Of a stretch of 64,000 nucleotides of DNA, positions 1 through 10,800 are shown one piece after another; within the stretch, counting starts at the first letter, position 1, and every line of letters begins with the position of its first letter. Position numbers and translations under genes: made by a program. Under the pieces are notes generated by a model that was not told the DNA's origin, ran no database searches, and worked only from the letters and a program-made list of their open reading frames with translations. Origin of the DNA: Eragrostis nindensis (lineage: Eukaryota; Streptophyta; Magnoliopsida; Poales; Poaceae); contig JAAXCT010000039.1 of assembly GCA_012490785.1 (NCBI GenBank), positions 930,001-994,000 of the forward strand. Direction: 5' to 3'.

Positions 1-253
1 ACACTCATAACACACGCACACTCACCTCTATGAACGCACATACGCAAACCCTACTTCTATAAGTATCTTCGAAGATTGAGCTGGCAAGAGATTGACGAAG
101 TAACACTGACGCCTCGCTGTCGACGGCCACGCTGCCTCTCGCTGAACGCACAACGCCGTTAAATCTTAGAAAATTCGCTCCCATGAGGAGTCGAACTCAG
201 GACCTCAGATGCTACTGAGGCTCTTGTAACCACTAGGCTACAGACCCTCTCGC
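1..253 (-). repeat. tRNA-derived SINE (Au-SINE-like), minus strand
   Basis: Read on the minus strand from about 253 downward there is a tRNA-like head with an internal Pol III A box (TAGCCTAGTGGTTAC) and a B box (GAGTTCGACTCC), spaced as in a tRNA. A non-tRNA body follows and runs to the window edge. This order is typical of grass SINEs of the Au type. It is unlikely to be a functional tRNA because the acceptor arms do not pair cleanly and the similarity continues past the tRNA part. The 3' end may lie outside the window. Confidence 0.6.
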
Positions 254-844
254 GATAATAAACTAATCTTAATGACGGCCTCTTCTTAGGAAGAAGAAGA
301 AGAAAGAAGAAGCAGGATGAGAGAACTGACCTTTGTAATTGTAACTTGGATGTGCCTTAATCGATAGAGCGTCTTTCTTTCGAAAAAAAAAGAAAAAAAA
401 AAAAAAAAAGAAAAGAAGAGCAGGCGAGGCGGTGAGTCACGTGTGCTGCCGCCTGAACTGGTGGAGATGGTTAGATGGTGACACTTGGTTGCGATTAGTT
501 AATCCATCTATTTTCAGCTGGTCGACCGGATGAAGCTTCCCCAGATGCCTATCGCATCTCTCTGCTCTGCTTTGTGGTGTTCACGCTGACTCTTGTGTAA
601 TACAGAAAATAGAGCTTTCTGCTTCTTGTTTTCTCCTCCTGATGGTCCGATCCAATCCGTTCCTACAGTGACACCACGGTAAATGCTAGCAGCATAGAAA
701 AGCGGGCTTCTTTCCAGGTCTCGCCTGCTTGTGTCTCGCATGAAATTGCAGTACCGAGAGAGATGGAATCTCTGGCGCGTCGAGCAGCCCGTCACCGCCG
801 CTGACAGCTGAGAAAAGAAGTCATTCGTTCATGCAACACACATA
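254..844. other. Intergenic, simple-sequence rich
   Basis: No gene recognised. The stretch holds a GAA/AGA-rich run (about 285-315) and an A-rich run (about 385-415). The small open frames here have no recognisable domain and look like chance frames. Confidence 0.5.
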
Positions 845-1070
845 GGGGCTGTTTGGATTTGGGCCATACTTTGCCACAGCAAAGTTGCGGCGGCGCCGCA
901 GAGTGTGGCGCCAAAAAACGGCGCCACACTCGCCACACATTGCAAGCTAAACTACGAAGGAAAAAGCTGCGGCGACCAAAGGTTTGGCAGCAACCAAGCA
1001 CACAGCACTGTTTTGCGGCAGCGCCATATGTTCGGCGTGGCTTTTGGTGGCTGGGAACCAAGCACTCCCT
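845..1070. mobile_element. MITE with GGGGCTGTTTGG termini, copy 1
   Basis: The left end (GGGGCTGTTTGGATTTGGGC) is the imperfect inverse of the right end (about 1049-1070, ...GGGAACCAAGCACTCCC). The interior is GC-rich and non-coding, with repeated GTGGCG/GCGCCAC words. A relative with the same ends and interior words lies at 31633-31863. The element is flanked by TA on both sides. Termini of this kind are common in grass PIF/Harbinger or hAT MITEs, and I cannot decide between them. Confidence 0.6.
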
Positions 1071-1088
1071 ATACATATACAACTCTCA

Positions 1089-1091
1089 AAA

Positions 1092-1121
<30 letters not shown>
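1089..1121. repeat. (AC)n microsatellite
   Basis: An almost uninterrupted AC dinucleotide run of about 15 units follows the right end of the MITE. Open frames that cross it on both strands are artefacts of the repeat. Confidence 0.9.
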
Positions 1122-1122
<1 letters not shown>

Positions 1123-1858
1123 TAGCTGTAAACTCCTGTTTGTGCTTCGCGCGAGTTGCCACCTGAGAGATTCAGTCACCGCTCGGCGCTCCAGCATGGC
1201 TTGGGCTGCTTCCAGCTTCTGCCCGCCCTTAGATGGGCCAAGAGACTGAGATTCCAAAAGGCCGCCAGTAGCCTCAGCTCTGATTTTGTTTTTTTGCAAA
1301 AGAAAATATATTTCAATATTTTAGCATTGCATTCACCAATGCTATTACAGAAACCATGACCCAAAAATCAAATAAAACAAAGTCTGAAGATTGAATTCAA
1401 TAGAACATCAACCATGTCTAGCAAAAATCTCCTTTATGGTGGTTTCAAGCACATGGCACCTCCATTTTAGTGGGGTATTTATTTATTTTATTTTATTTTT
1501 TGAGGAAACTACGGTGGGGGAGCTCCCCACCTTAATTTTCTCATTGCAATATCAAAAAGTTTACAAAGTGCCGTCCAAGGCACATGAGTTACAAGCAGTA
1601 AGGGTGGGGTGCAGCTTAATTATACTATCTGATTACATCTTAGTTGAGGTATTTCCTCCTTTTTGCAAAAATGTCACAAAGCGTATCCAGAGTGTTGCCC
1701 TCTGAAGTTACGGACGTCGTGTATACTGTAGCTTCAATATGTGACATCACACATCATAGTTGGAGATAAAGAAAATAATATCACTGCTTCTTTCTCGCAA
1801 ACAAGAATGGAATCGATGGCTGCTTGTGCGCAGCGGTCACTTTTTCTGAACATCCGAT
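1121..1858. other. Intergenic / presumed 3' flank of the NLR gene
   Basis: AT-rich sequence without a recognisable gene. A near-perfect palindrome (GGTGGGGGAGCTCCCCACC, about 1513-1531) follows a T/A-rich run. The part directly 5' of 1859 (minus-strand downstream) is presumably the 3' UTR of the resistance-like gene. Confidence 0.4.
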
Positions 1859-3271
1859 TCAGGTGCCTTTTTCTATCTCACAGCTAAAAATGTAGCTATA
1901 GCAAGGTGGTATGGAAGATCTCCACGCCAGGACATCAAATTTCCCGGAAGGTAGAACACTCCCTGACAAAACTTCCTGAAATGTCATCATTTGAGCATCA
2001 TCCTGAGCCGAAACGATTTGATAGTCATTGTAAACCGAGAAATACTTATCTGAAGAATTTATCCTGGGAACGTATGCTTGTTTTGTCATCTGCCAAGGGC
2101 TAACATGATGTGCACCAAACATGAAGCCATATCTTTGACTAACTTCTTCGACGCATGACAGGGTCATGCGCCAGAACTTTGTACTGTAATTAGCTCGTAG
2201 CATGCTCGCAATAATATTGCCGGCTATGAAAGAACCGTTCAGACACGAGGCCATTTGCATAGCCATCGATGCGAGCTTCGGTTCCTCCTTGGGGTCCATG
2301 CTTCCAAATGCAAGAGATTTGAAGAAGTACCAGTATGCTTCCTGACTTAGGAACTCCACCTTCACAGCTCTACTTGTTCCAAATCTTGCAATCCTGTCAG
2401 ATCGGCTACAAATAATGATCTTGGTACTACCTGTAGGATAACTTTTGTACGCCGAGTATACTCTGGTCCATGTACCTTCATCGATATCTGCATCAACCTC
2501 GACAATAACCAAAAGACTCTCTCTGTCTGTGAGATGGTTTTGATACTTTGTTGTGCCACAATCTTTTAAAGAAGTGAGCCCTCCATGCAGGTTATCTTGT
2601 GTAAGTAACAGAATTCGGGAAAAGGCAGTACGTACTCTTTCATCATTGCACACATGCTCGATCAGAGTGCTCTTACCAGCTTTTTGTGGACCAACAATTG
2701 GCAGGACATGCAAATTTGCAGCGTCCTTTTGCATCAAAAAGTTGATGGTTTGTTCCACTTCAACATGACGACCAAACATACACTTCTCCAGAACCAAGTA
2801 TGTGCTATACATCGGGCGGTATATTGGAGGACAAGACTTTAAAAACATGACAAACTCACTCACATCGGTGATGGTGATCTCCAGGCAGCCAAGAACTTGA
2901 TGAAGCTCCTTTTCATCAGGACTGCTTCCTCCTAACAACCGGATCCTCTTAGCAGGGCTGAACTTAGACAGGGCAAAAGAATGAATCACCCCATGACCGT
3001 GCTCTTTGTAAGCTCGGTACTTGAAGGTGTCAAGTACATAGTAGCCTCTGTACATGCTCTTTCCAAGAACCGTGAGCTGATCCAACATGGCCTGGTTTCT
3101 GATTTGCCGCCCCTCTGCTTCCTCAACGATGACATGAATCCGCAGCAGCTTTCGACGCAGGTTCTCATCGACGGCAATAGGGGCTGCTGCATCCTTGGAG
3201 AGCTTCTCGATGAAGAAAGATATGGATCGATGTGCGATTTCACTTAGAAATGCAGAGTAGGCGATTTCCAT
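1859..3271 (-). CDS. NB-ARC (NLR-like) disease-resistance protein without LRR
   Basis: A single-exon frame of 470 residues. The N-terminus (1-150) resembles the Rx-N type coiled-coil region of grass CC-NLRs. An NB-ARC-like ATPase core follows: P-loop GPQKAGKST at about residues 194-202, a hydrophobic kinase-2 strand ending in acidic residues (LLVIVEVD, 253-260), and an RNBS-B-like segment (GSTKIIICSRSDR, 281-293). The usual GLPLA motif is weak (around 341-355), no MHD motif is evident, and the frame stops after about 70 further residues with no leucine-rich repeats. NLRs of full length are about 900 residues or more, so this is an LRR-less form of a kind common in grasses, with a nucleotide-binding, cytosolic, immune-related role inferred from the family. 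It may be a decoy/helper-type gene or a degenerate relic. The open frame is intact. The ATG at 3271 starts the conserved-looking N-terminus. Confidence 0.8.
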   Translation of the reverse strand: MEIAYSAFLSEIAHRSISFFIEKLSKDAAAPIAVDENLRRKLLRIHVIVEEAEGRQIRNQAMLDQLTVLGKSMYRGYYVLDTFKYRAYKEHGHGVIHSFALSKFSPAKRIRLLGGSSPDEKELHQVLGCLEITITDVSEFVMFLKSCPPIYRPMYSTYLVLEKCMFGRHVEVEQTINFLMQKDAANLHVLPIVGPQKAGKSTLIEHVCNDERVRTAFSRILLLTQDNLHGGLTSLKDCGTTKYQNHLTDRESLLVIVEVDADIDEGTWTRVYSAYKSYPTGSTKIIICSRSDRIARFGTSRAVKVEFLSQEAYWYFFKSLAFGSMDPKEEPKLASMAMQMASCLNGSFIAGNIIASMLRANYSTKFWRMTLSCVEEVSQRYGFMFGAHHVSPWQMTKQAYVPRINSSDKYFSVYNDYQIVSAQDDAQMMTFQEVLSGSVLPSGKFDVLAWRSSIPPCYSYIFSCEIEKGT

Positions 3272-4208
3272 TATAAGCTAGATAGCTGTGCAGAGCAAAA
3301 TTTGCTTGCAACGACCGATATACATAGCACCAACCAAGGGTCGGGTTGTAATAAGCCTCTTATAACTGACGGTGTTTGCTAGGCGTCGTGTCAACAAAGC
3401 TACTCTCTCCAGTTGCAAATGGTCAACAGATAGTACTCCGTTTTACACGCCACCCAATCAGTCTGACGGGAAATAGGAGTAGGTAAGAAAGTATTAATGT
3501 GAATGCAAGACTTGTTGACACACGGTCACGGACAAGAAAAGCACCTTTATCTCTTTCTCTATCTAAAATAACTACCCGGCTCCGGCTAGTGTCGACTGTC
3601 GATCCGAAATGGGCTAGGCAGCACATTTTCTAAACCTCACGGCTCTTAGATTGGCTCGCAGTTTACCGCGTGTAAATATGCTAGATGAACCCATAGGCCT
3701 GACAAGTTGTACTTTGCCTACCCTGAGCACTAATTTCTATGTAAAACGTTCTTGACTGAGTACTGGATTGCTTATCATGCAAGAAGTCTTAAATATTATC
3801 CCTTTGACTTGCTTACCATGTTCAATGCTGTTTTAATGCTGTCATAGATAATTAATGAATTAATTTTATTGTCATAGATTTTTTGAAGAAAAATCACAAA
3901 ATGCCTGATAAAGGCGAATAACGGTGATTGGTGATGGATTCTTTGCCATGCATGTTAGCACGCGACTGATCTTCTCCAGCGAGCCAGCATGTCTGAGTAT
4001 CACCCTACTGCCATGCCGGTGGATACTCGCGCCTAACTTTTTGCTACTGAGGGCACTCTTGCTTCAGATCTCACAGGGTACCGTAGTTTGGCCGGTGCCC
4101 TACAATTCTTCACCCTCACCAGATCGGACATGTTGTATGCAGTGCAGCATGTGTGTTTGTTCATGCATGATCTTCGGGAGCTGCATCTCGCGTTGATGAA
4201 ACGCATTC
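3272..4208. other. Intergenic / presumed NLR promoter side
   Basis: No gene recognised. It includes the sequence upstream of the minus-strand NLR start. Short open frames at 3423-3626 and 3924-4196 show no domain. Confidence 0.4.
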
Positions 4209-4211
4209 TAA

Positions 4212-4545
4212 GGGGGTGTTCGTTTACCCCTCTCTAAACTTTAACACCCGTCACATCAAAGAGAATCTTACTATTTAATATATTTTTATTAATTTAATGA
4301 CAAAACCTATGTCACGACCCTCCCTCTAAATCACGAGACGAATCTATGAGCCTAATTAATCTATGTTTTACTACAGTGATGCTACAGTAACTATCGTCTA
4401 ATCACGCTTTAATTACCCTCATTAGATTCGTCTCGCGAATTCGAACGGAGTCCTGAAATTAGTTTTGTAATTAAACTTTATTTGTAATCACAATATTCAT
4501 TGGAAAAACCCTCTAAAGTTTAGACCCAATTCGACGAACACCCCC
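4212..4545. mobile_element. Tourist-like (PIF/Harbinger) MITE with TAA target duplication
   Basis: 334 bp with terminal inverted repeats beginning GGGGGTGTTCG and ending CGAACACCCCC, extended imperfectly by the TCTAAACTTTA / TAAAGTTTAGA segments. It is flanked by TAA on both sides (4209-4211 and 4546-4548), the 3-bp duplication expected for PIF/Harbinger. The interior is AT-rich, non-coding and partly self-complementary around ATTAGATTCGTCTCG. Confidence 0.85.
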
Positions 4546-4814
4546 TAAGGTATGTGAAGGGTTCTATTGGTGATGGCCTCTTCATTGGTCCTGCTGCTCC
4601 GACCATGCACCATCTCTGCGCTCAGGATGCCCACACTCCCGTCGCTCAGGATGCTGGTACTGGACAGGATGCCCAGACTCCCGTCGCTCGACATCAGGGG
4701 GATCATTGGCGCATCGATTCAACAGTTGGCGCCTGACTTATTTGACTCTGTCCCCAAGCGCTGCCAAAAAACCAAGACTGGTCGGAGGACTTCAGAATAG
4801 GCGATGGGTCAGGC

Positions 4815-5430
4815 CGATGGTCCTAACTGAATTATTTACACATCTGCGACGTCGTCAAGACGATGGTGCTGCAAGAAGACTGCCCGGACAGGTTCATTTG
4901 GAAATGGTCGTCAGATGGGGCATACTCTGCATCGAGTGCCTACGGGGCTTTCTTCCATCTTGGAGAATACATGAGAGGAGGAAAGGAACTGTGGAAGGAT
5001 AGGGCACCACAAAAGTGCAAGTTCAATTTTTCTTTTTGTTGGCTTTATATATACAAACAGTGATGGGCATAGGAGAGGCTCCAGAGGCATAACTTTCCGA
5101 ATCACAGGAACTGTGCGTTGTGCGACCAAGACATGGAATCAGTCGACCATCTCTTCTATGTTGTGTGTATAGCCGGGAGTGTTGGTTTAAGATATTGAGA
5201 CCTTCAGGTTACATACAAGCACAGATGCCGCGCGTGGACGCCGAGCTGGCGGACTGGTGGCTGTGGCAAAAAAAAAGGTCGTAAAGGCAGCGAGAAAGGG
5301 CTTTGATTCTTGTCATCCTCACGCTTTGGAATGCTGTGGCGTGAAAGAAATAGGAGGGTCTTCAACGGTGAAGCATTGCTGCCGTCGGCTCTGATCCAAC
5401 AAATCCAAGATGAAGCTAGGTGCCGGAAGA
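4815..5430 (+). pseudogene. LINE (non-LTR retrotransposon) 3' ORF2 remnant, zf-RVT region
   Basis: In shifting forward frames the translation contains pieces typical of the zinc-binding region of plant non-LTR reverse transcriptases: DRFIWKWSSDGAYSASSAY near 4880-4940, KDRAPQKCKF near 5000-5020, CALCDQDMESVDHLFY near 5113-5160, and RNRRVFNGEALLPSALIQQI near 5345-5405. Frames break repeatedly, so it is an old fragment. No full RT or endonuclease part is present upstream. Just before it (about 4620-4692) lies an imperfect duplication of a word around CAGGATGCCCACACTCCCGTC. Confidence 0.7.
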
Positions 5431-5960
5431 TGGCGGGAAACAAAAAGAAGAGAGATTTCCTTGTGTGCCTCTGAAAAAATCCATTTCTCTTCTCAGCAAC
5501 TGAAAAAATATTTTTCCTTTTTCGCCCCTGTTTGAGATTTCCCTTCCCCTCTGTGTCACTCCCTGCCCTTAAAAAAGACATTAATGTTTTACTGTATTTC
5601 CGAACTTATTAATTTAAAAAGGAAACAAAATTTGAAACTTTGCAAACAACAAAATATTTATTCTTCATGTGTATCTCTACCAACACAATTTTTTTAAAAA
5701 AGTTTCAGTGTACGGCAAGTAATTGTTTTTGCCCATGGAGCAGCGAAAAACGTTTTTAAAAATTAGGCAAGCATTCCTTTTCTTGCTTAAACACTTACCC
5801 TTTCTCTCTGGATCAAAACGATAACTTATCGAGCATTAAATTTTGTTGTGATGATAGACAAACACATGTAAAATAAATTTTTTATGAGCAAAGTTTTAAA
5901 TTTATTTTTGTTTTGAATTTTTTACGCATGTAAATACACTAAAGCAGTACATTTTTTTAG

Positions 5961-6230
5961 GAGATGTCTCCTTCTCAGGTGACTGAGATTTTGCTAATCT
6001 CTCAGTCACTTTTTTCAGCCATTGGATTTTGATATAACCACCCAAAAAATTCATTCACTCGTGCAAAAAAAAAAATGTTCTTTGAAAAAACGAAATTGTT
6101 CCACCTAAGAATTAATTGTTCCAGCAGTACAGTTTCTTTGTTCCAGCAGTATAGTTTCTTTGTTCCTGCAGTTCAATTTCATTGTTCCAAAATGTGAGAG
6201 ATACGAAATCTCAGTCACATGAGAACTAGC
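5961..6230. mobile_element. Inner MITE-like inverted-repeat element
   Basis: The left end (GAGATGTCTCC..CTCAGGTGACTGAGATT) is the imperfect inverse of the right end at about 6198-6230 (AATCTCAGTCACATGAGAAC). The GTGACTGAGA core also recurs inside, near 5997-6008. About 270 bp, AT-rich and non-coding. The family is not identified. Confidence 0.5.
6119..6188. repeat. 22-bp tandem repeat, three units
   Basis: The unit TTCCAGCAGTACAGTTTCTTTG recurs with starts at 6119, 6141 and 6163 and a fourth start at 6185, an exact spacing of 22 bp with few substitutions. It lies in the spacer of the larger inverted repeats. Confidence 0.8.
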
Positions 6231-6658
6231 AAATCCTTTTTTTTAAGAGAAGGCAGTGGCACAGAGGGAAATAAAAATCTCAAGGAAAGGCAGAGAAGAG
6301 AAAAATATTTTTCCAACAGCTGAAAAAGGAATGGAATTTTTTTATGTGCATCCACAAGGAAATCTCTCAACAAAGAATTGTTGCATTTTGTGTTGAACAA
6401 CGGTTAAGTTACAAGGGTATTTCCATAGCCAGGTGGTAGGTCGTGTTTGGGGTTATCTTTGTAAGTACTCGAAACATTAAGGGGTGAGTTAGGTGGGGGG
6501 ATGGGGATCGTCATGAACCCCACCTCGATTTGTTACAAATTCTGCCTCCCGTTTAATGAAATGTGTGCTCAGACATGATTTTTTATTTAAAAAAGAACTT
6601 GCACCAGTCCCTGTCCAACAATTATTTTTATTTTTTTTAAAAGAAAAGAGAGAATACA

Positions 6659-6860
6659 TCAAGGTGAGGTTTCTCCTAGAACTAGTTGCTCTAGGGTCCT
6701 TGGCACACCTGCTATCCAAACCGTCGAGCTGTTCTCCCTACGGGCAAACTTGGCGAGTTCGTGTGCAATCACATTCCGGTCTCTCTTAATCTTGATAATC
6801 TTCAGTTGCTCAAAGCCTGCTCTCACCGCTTCGATATCCGTCAGAATTCCTGCCATCTCC
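6659..6860 (-). pseudogene. LINE RNase H-like (RVT_3) C-terminal fragment
   Basis: The minus-strand translation contains IKRDRNVIAHELAKFARR, the hallmark tail of the RNase H-like domain found at the C-terminus of plant L1-type LINE ORF2 proteins, followed by a W-containing tail. Only about 65 residues remain. Its strand is opposite to the LINE remnant at 4815-5430, so the two are separate insertions. Confidence 0.65.
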
Positions 6861-7145
6861 GACGTCCCTGTCCAACAATTTAAAGTTACTTAAGTATGCG
6901 TGTTATTCTGTGACGTTTGTTTATGTTCTTATGATATTTTTTTTCATCATAACACTCGTTTGCTCGTGACATTTTCAGCTTTGTCACAACCAAAACAACT
7001 CAGCCTACTTTCATGTGTCCAGTTTATGCCAAATGTTATTGATCTGTAATGGTTTACATTTTCATCGTCACACGATTTTCATCACAATCACATTTCTTAC
7101 GGTGGTCTTCTTCACCTTGCCTAGCGGTCTCGTCGAGATGCATTT

Positions 7146-7255
7146 GAGGCCTTTATTGGCTCCAAGTTGGAATTCAATTAGTCGACTTCCAGATAGAATT
7201 GAGGCCTTTATTGGCTCCAAGTTGGAATTCAATTAGTCGACTTCCAGATAGAGTT
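7146..7255. repeat. 55-bp tandem duplication
   Basis: 7146-7200 and 7201-7255 are identical except for one position near the end (GATAGAATT against GATAGAGTT). The unit starts GAGGCCTTTATTGGCTCC. It is a recent local duplication upstream of the kinase gene with no coding meaning seen. Confidence 0.95.
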
Positions 7256-7803
7256 TCAATACCCTCTCCTGATTGTAAAAAAGAGCAGGAGACGATAAGA
7301 GTACCTCACCTTAATTTTTTTTGTCTCTAAAAAAAAACCTTAATTTTTCTCTGGACCAAAGGCTTCACCCTGCTTTACTTGAAAGCAAACAGAGTTTACA
7401 ATTTACAGTGTTTACAAAGAGCGCACCTCACCTTGATTCGGTAACAGGGCAGCAAGTTTTTCTATTTCCCTTGCTTCTCCCGTCTTCTCTTTTCTTTTTT
7501 CATTGGTCGGCTCCTGGCAATTGGACGCATGGGGGAATGTAGCTGGTGGATGGATGTATGGGATTAGATTCCATTCGATTGGTGTGCGCTCGTCTTGCAA
7601 TCCCAACAGAAAGCTTACTGCTTACTTTGCCACCATTGCACTCCGTTCCGATGAGCAATTCGATCAGATTAGACCATTAGCGTGAGCAAGCAAAGCAAGA
7701 ACACACGGCGTTCTCGTGTAATCCGGGATCGATTCAGCGCAGTCAATCCGTTACCGCCCGCTCACTGACGGCAAGTGACGATTTTTTTCCGTCAAAAAAC
7801 AAA
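7256..7803 (+). promoter_or_regulatory. Presumed promoter and 5' UTR of the pfkB kinase gene
   Basis: No gene is seen in this stretch. By position it holds the promoter and leader of the kinase gene that starts at 7804. No confident TATA box is called. Confidence 0.35.
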
Positions 7804-10800
7804 ATGGCGGCGGCCAAGGCATCTTTGCTGTTGCAGCTGCCCACCGCTCCGCCGACGATTCCGCTGCCTCGTCAACGCCGCCGACCGCCCGTCACCGTCG
7901 CCATGGCCTCGTCGTCCTCCTCCTCCGGCAGCGCCAAGCCAGTCGTGGTTGGTACCTACCTGCTCCTCGTCCCTCTGCTTTCGATCTCAATTCGGCTCGC
8001 CGCCTCCTGCCGCCGCTGCTCCCTTCGCTTTCTTGCCTCCATCCGCTCTCCTCACCGCCACGGCCGCCGGCGCCGCCGGATGCTGGAGCGAGCAATAAGG
8101 CTAACAGGTGCATCAATGTCATGCGCAGCTCGGCTGCGGCGGCATCTCCACGGACTACCTGGCCACCGTCGCCTCGTTCCCCAACCCCGACGACAAGATC
8201 CGCAGCCTCGAACTCAAGGTGCAGGGGGGCGGCAACGTCGGGAACGCCCTCACCGCCGCCGCGCGCCTTGGCCTCGCCCCCAGAGTCATATCCAAGGTCC
8301 CCTCCTCTTCTTGCCCGCTCCTTTCGTTTTTACCCCAGTATTGGCCGTGATTGCTTCTAGTGACAAATCGAATACATTCGAATCCTATTTGGATCAGGTT
8401 TCTAACGATGCTTTGGGAAGAAACATTCTCAAGGAGCTGCAGGCTGATGGCGTCGACACAACCTACATGGTGGTATGCATTACCTTGTGCCTTGGATGGG
8501 AGTGTGTTGGATCATGTTCTACTACTGTGTGTTGGATATTGTTCACTACTACTCTGTGATGTCACTGCTCCAAATCCCTCTGCAAATGATGCATCCCTTT
8601 CCAGGTTTCAGAGGATGGCAATTCATCCTTCACCTACATAATTGTCGATAACCAGACGTGAGTTGAATTTTCCCCTCCTTTTCTTTCGGAATAAATGTCC
8701 TTTTGTTTGGATACATTGTAGTTTGCCAGTTGATTGATGGCAACACACATTTTCTGTTCATGCCTTATTTGGTTGTTCCGCTTTCAATATTAGGAAAACG
8801 CGTACTTGTATTCACACTCCTGGTTATCCCCCAATGGTGCCAGAGGAGCTCACAAAGGAAAACTTGTTTGCTGCTTTAGATGGTGTGGACATTGCCTATT
8901 TTGATGTACGGTTGCCCGAGACTGCCTTGGTTGTTGCTGAAGAGGTAATAGTTTCTCTTGTATTAGTTTCACCAATTTTCCCTGCTGGTATATTTTCCAG
9001 TATTCTCTGCACTGCTATTGAGATCGATCTCTGTTTATTGAACAACAATCCAGTGCAGGCAAGCCAAAGAAAAATTCCTATATTGATTGATGCCGAAAGA
9101 AAGAGGGAGGGACTGGACGAGCTTCTTAATTTTACATCTTATGTTGTATGTTCTTCAAAGTTTCCTCAGGCAAGTTGTTCCATTGCAAACTGCTCAATAC
9201 CAAGACTCTTTCAACTTGATGTGGCTGTTTCTTTTCTATCAACTATGATATTCTTGGGTTACTTTCCCTGTATAAGTGTCTAGTTTCTGCATTTGTCGTG
9301 ACTGATGCAGGAAGTTGCTTCCTTTTACTCCTTTTCATGTAGTTAGTCCCCATACTGTTTGACGTGGAATGCAAAAGTGCACTGGCTTTGGTTTGTCGTA
9401 GTCTGTAACCTATCTGGGTGTTACGCTCTACATTTACTAAAACATGGCCTATCGCGCTGCAAAAGACACGAAGCTTGCTTAGGTGTATGACAGCATTTTT
9501 AGGCGGCTGGTATCTTGCAGGTTACTTTATTTTCACACAATCAAAATTTTCAGGCCTGGACTGGAGCCTCATCAGTACCTGTTGCATTACTGTCCATGCT
9601 TTCGAGGTTACCGAACATTAAATTCGTTATTGTAACCCTGGGAGAGAAAGGCTGTCTAATGCTTGAAAGAAGTATGATAGGTATGGTTACTGTAATGATT
9701 AATGAGTAAGCATTTTCAATAGATAGAGATACCAAGCTTATTCAATCTACTGGCAAAGAATCACCTGATGATATATAAATATTTTTTTTTTACAAAACTA
9801 CCTTGCAGATGCTTCTGAGGCAGAGGAAGTTGAAGTGGAGATTCTGGTGGAATCTCTAGAGAAGAAAGTTGATCGAAGTTCTGGACCAAAATGTATTGCT
9901 TCCAAGGTATTGATTTCTTAGATGGGATTAGTGTGTTTTTCGATGTTCATACGACCTTTACTACAATTATGTTGTATGTTGAATATAATGATTTGTAGTT
10001 GGAACACAGGAGCTGCAGTAGAAATGCCTATAATGTTGTCCTTTGGTTTGACCAAACAATATTAGTCTGAAATAAGCGGCAGTAAAGATTTCATTTCTTT
10101 TTTTTTTGTTTCTAGCTTAACACTGTATGTAGTGTACTAATGGCATTTTTTTAAATCATCACTTATTATGTTTGAATTATTTTGAATAGTAAGTTTCCTA
10201 ATTCACTTGTTTCTAACTTTTTCCTTGTTTTAGTCAAATTTGAGAATTAGTGCAGATGGAGTAGGCTCCATTAGTGGCAGGTTGCTTCTGGGGACAGCTG
10301 AAGTTATACCACCTGAAGAGCTAATTGATACAACTGGCGCAGGTGATGCGTTCGTTGGAGCAGTTCTATATGGTCAGTATGCTATTTGTCATTTTTGATG
10401 TCAAACAACCGTAGCAGTCTGTTTTTTCTTATATCTTTTGCTTCGTGAGTGTCTGTATTTTATTATGCTTTCTTATGTTTGTCTGGAGTAACTGAACTTT
10501 CTTTGTTAAATTCCGTTATGTTATTTGATATCCATAGCTGTTTGTTTCAAAGTTGTCCTACTAAGCAACTTGAAAGCACCAAAACACATTCAGTAAATGG
10601 ATGCCAATCCTACTTCTTGGTTCATTTGTTACGTCCTGGAGTACCTTTCTCATCTGAATGCTGCTGTTTATTTGTTGTTTCGACAGGAACTGTATTGTTT
10701 GTTTACAAATTGTTAGTGCGAAATCTTTGTGATATGGGGTATTTATCTTTTCCCTTTGGATTAGGTTTATGCACTGGGATGCCACCTGAGAAGATGCTGC

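Larger units (their letters stand above)
5450..6375. repeat. Large imperfect inverted repeat (arms about 125-135 bp)
   Basis: The segment about 5450-5580 is the imperfect reverse complement of about 6239-6375. Shared landmarks are GATTTCCTTGTG, a CAACTGAAAAA/CAGCTGTTGGAAAAATATTTTT block, and TTTCCC.TCTGTGCCACT. The spacer of about 660 bp contains a second, inner inverted repeat (5961-6230) and a 22-bp tandem repeat (6119-6188). No coding frame spans it. It could be a foldback/MULE-like element or a nested insertion that duplicated one flank in inverse order. Confidence 0.55.

Noticed and set aside
180..253. A possible genuine tRNA gene
   Set aside because: A and B boxes are present but stems pair poorly and the similarity continues into a SINE body.
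792..1364. Overlapping open frames of 60-114 residues on both strands around the AC repeat
   Set aside because: They run through the MITE and the microsatellite (poly-His/Thr or Cys/Val) and have no domain.
7775..8122. Arg/Pro-rich frames overlapping the kinase exon 1 and intron 1 on both strands
   Set aside because: GC-rich shadow frames. The conserved kinase protein is only obtained from the exon chain listed.
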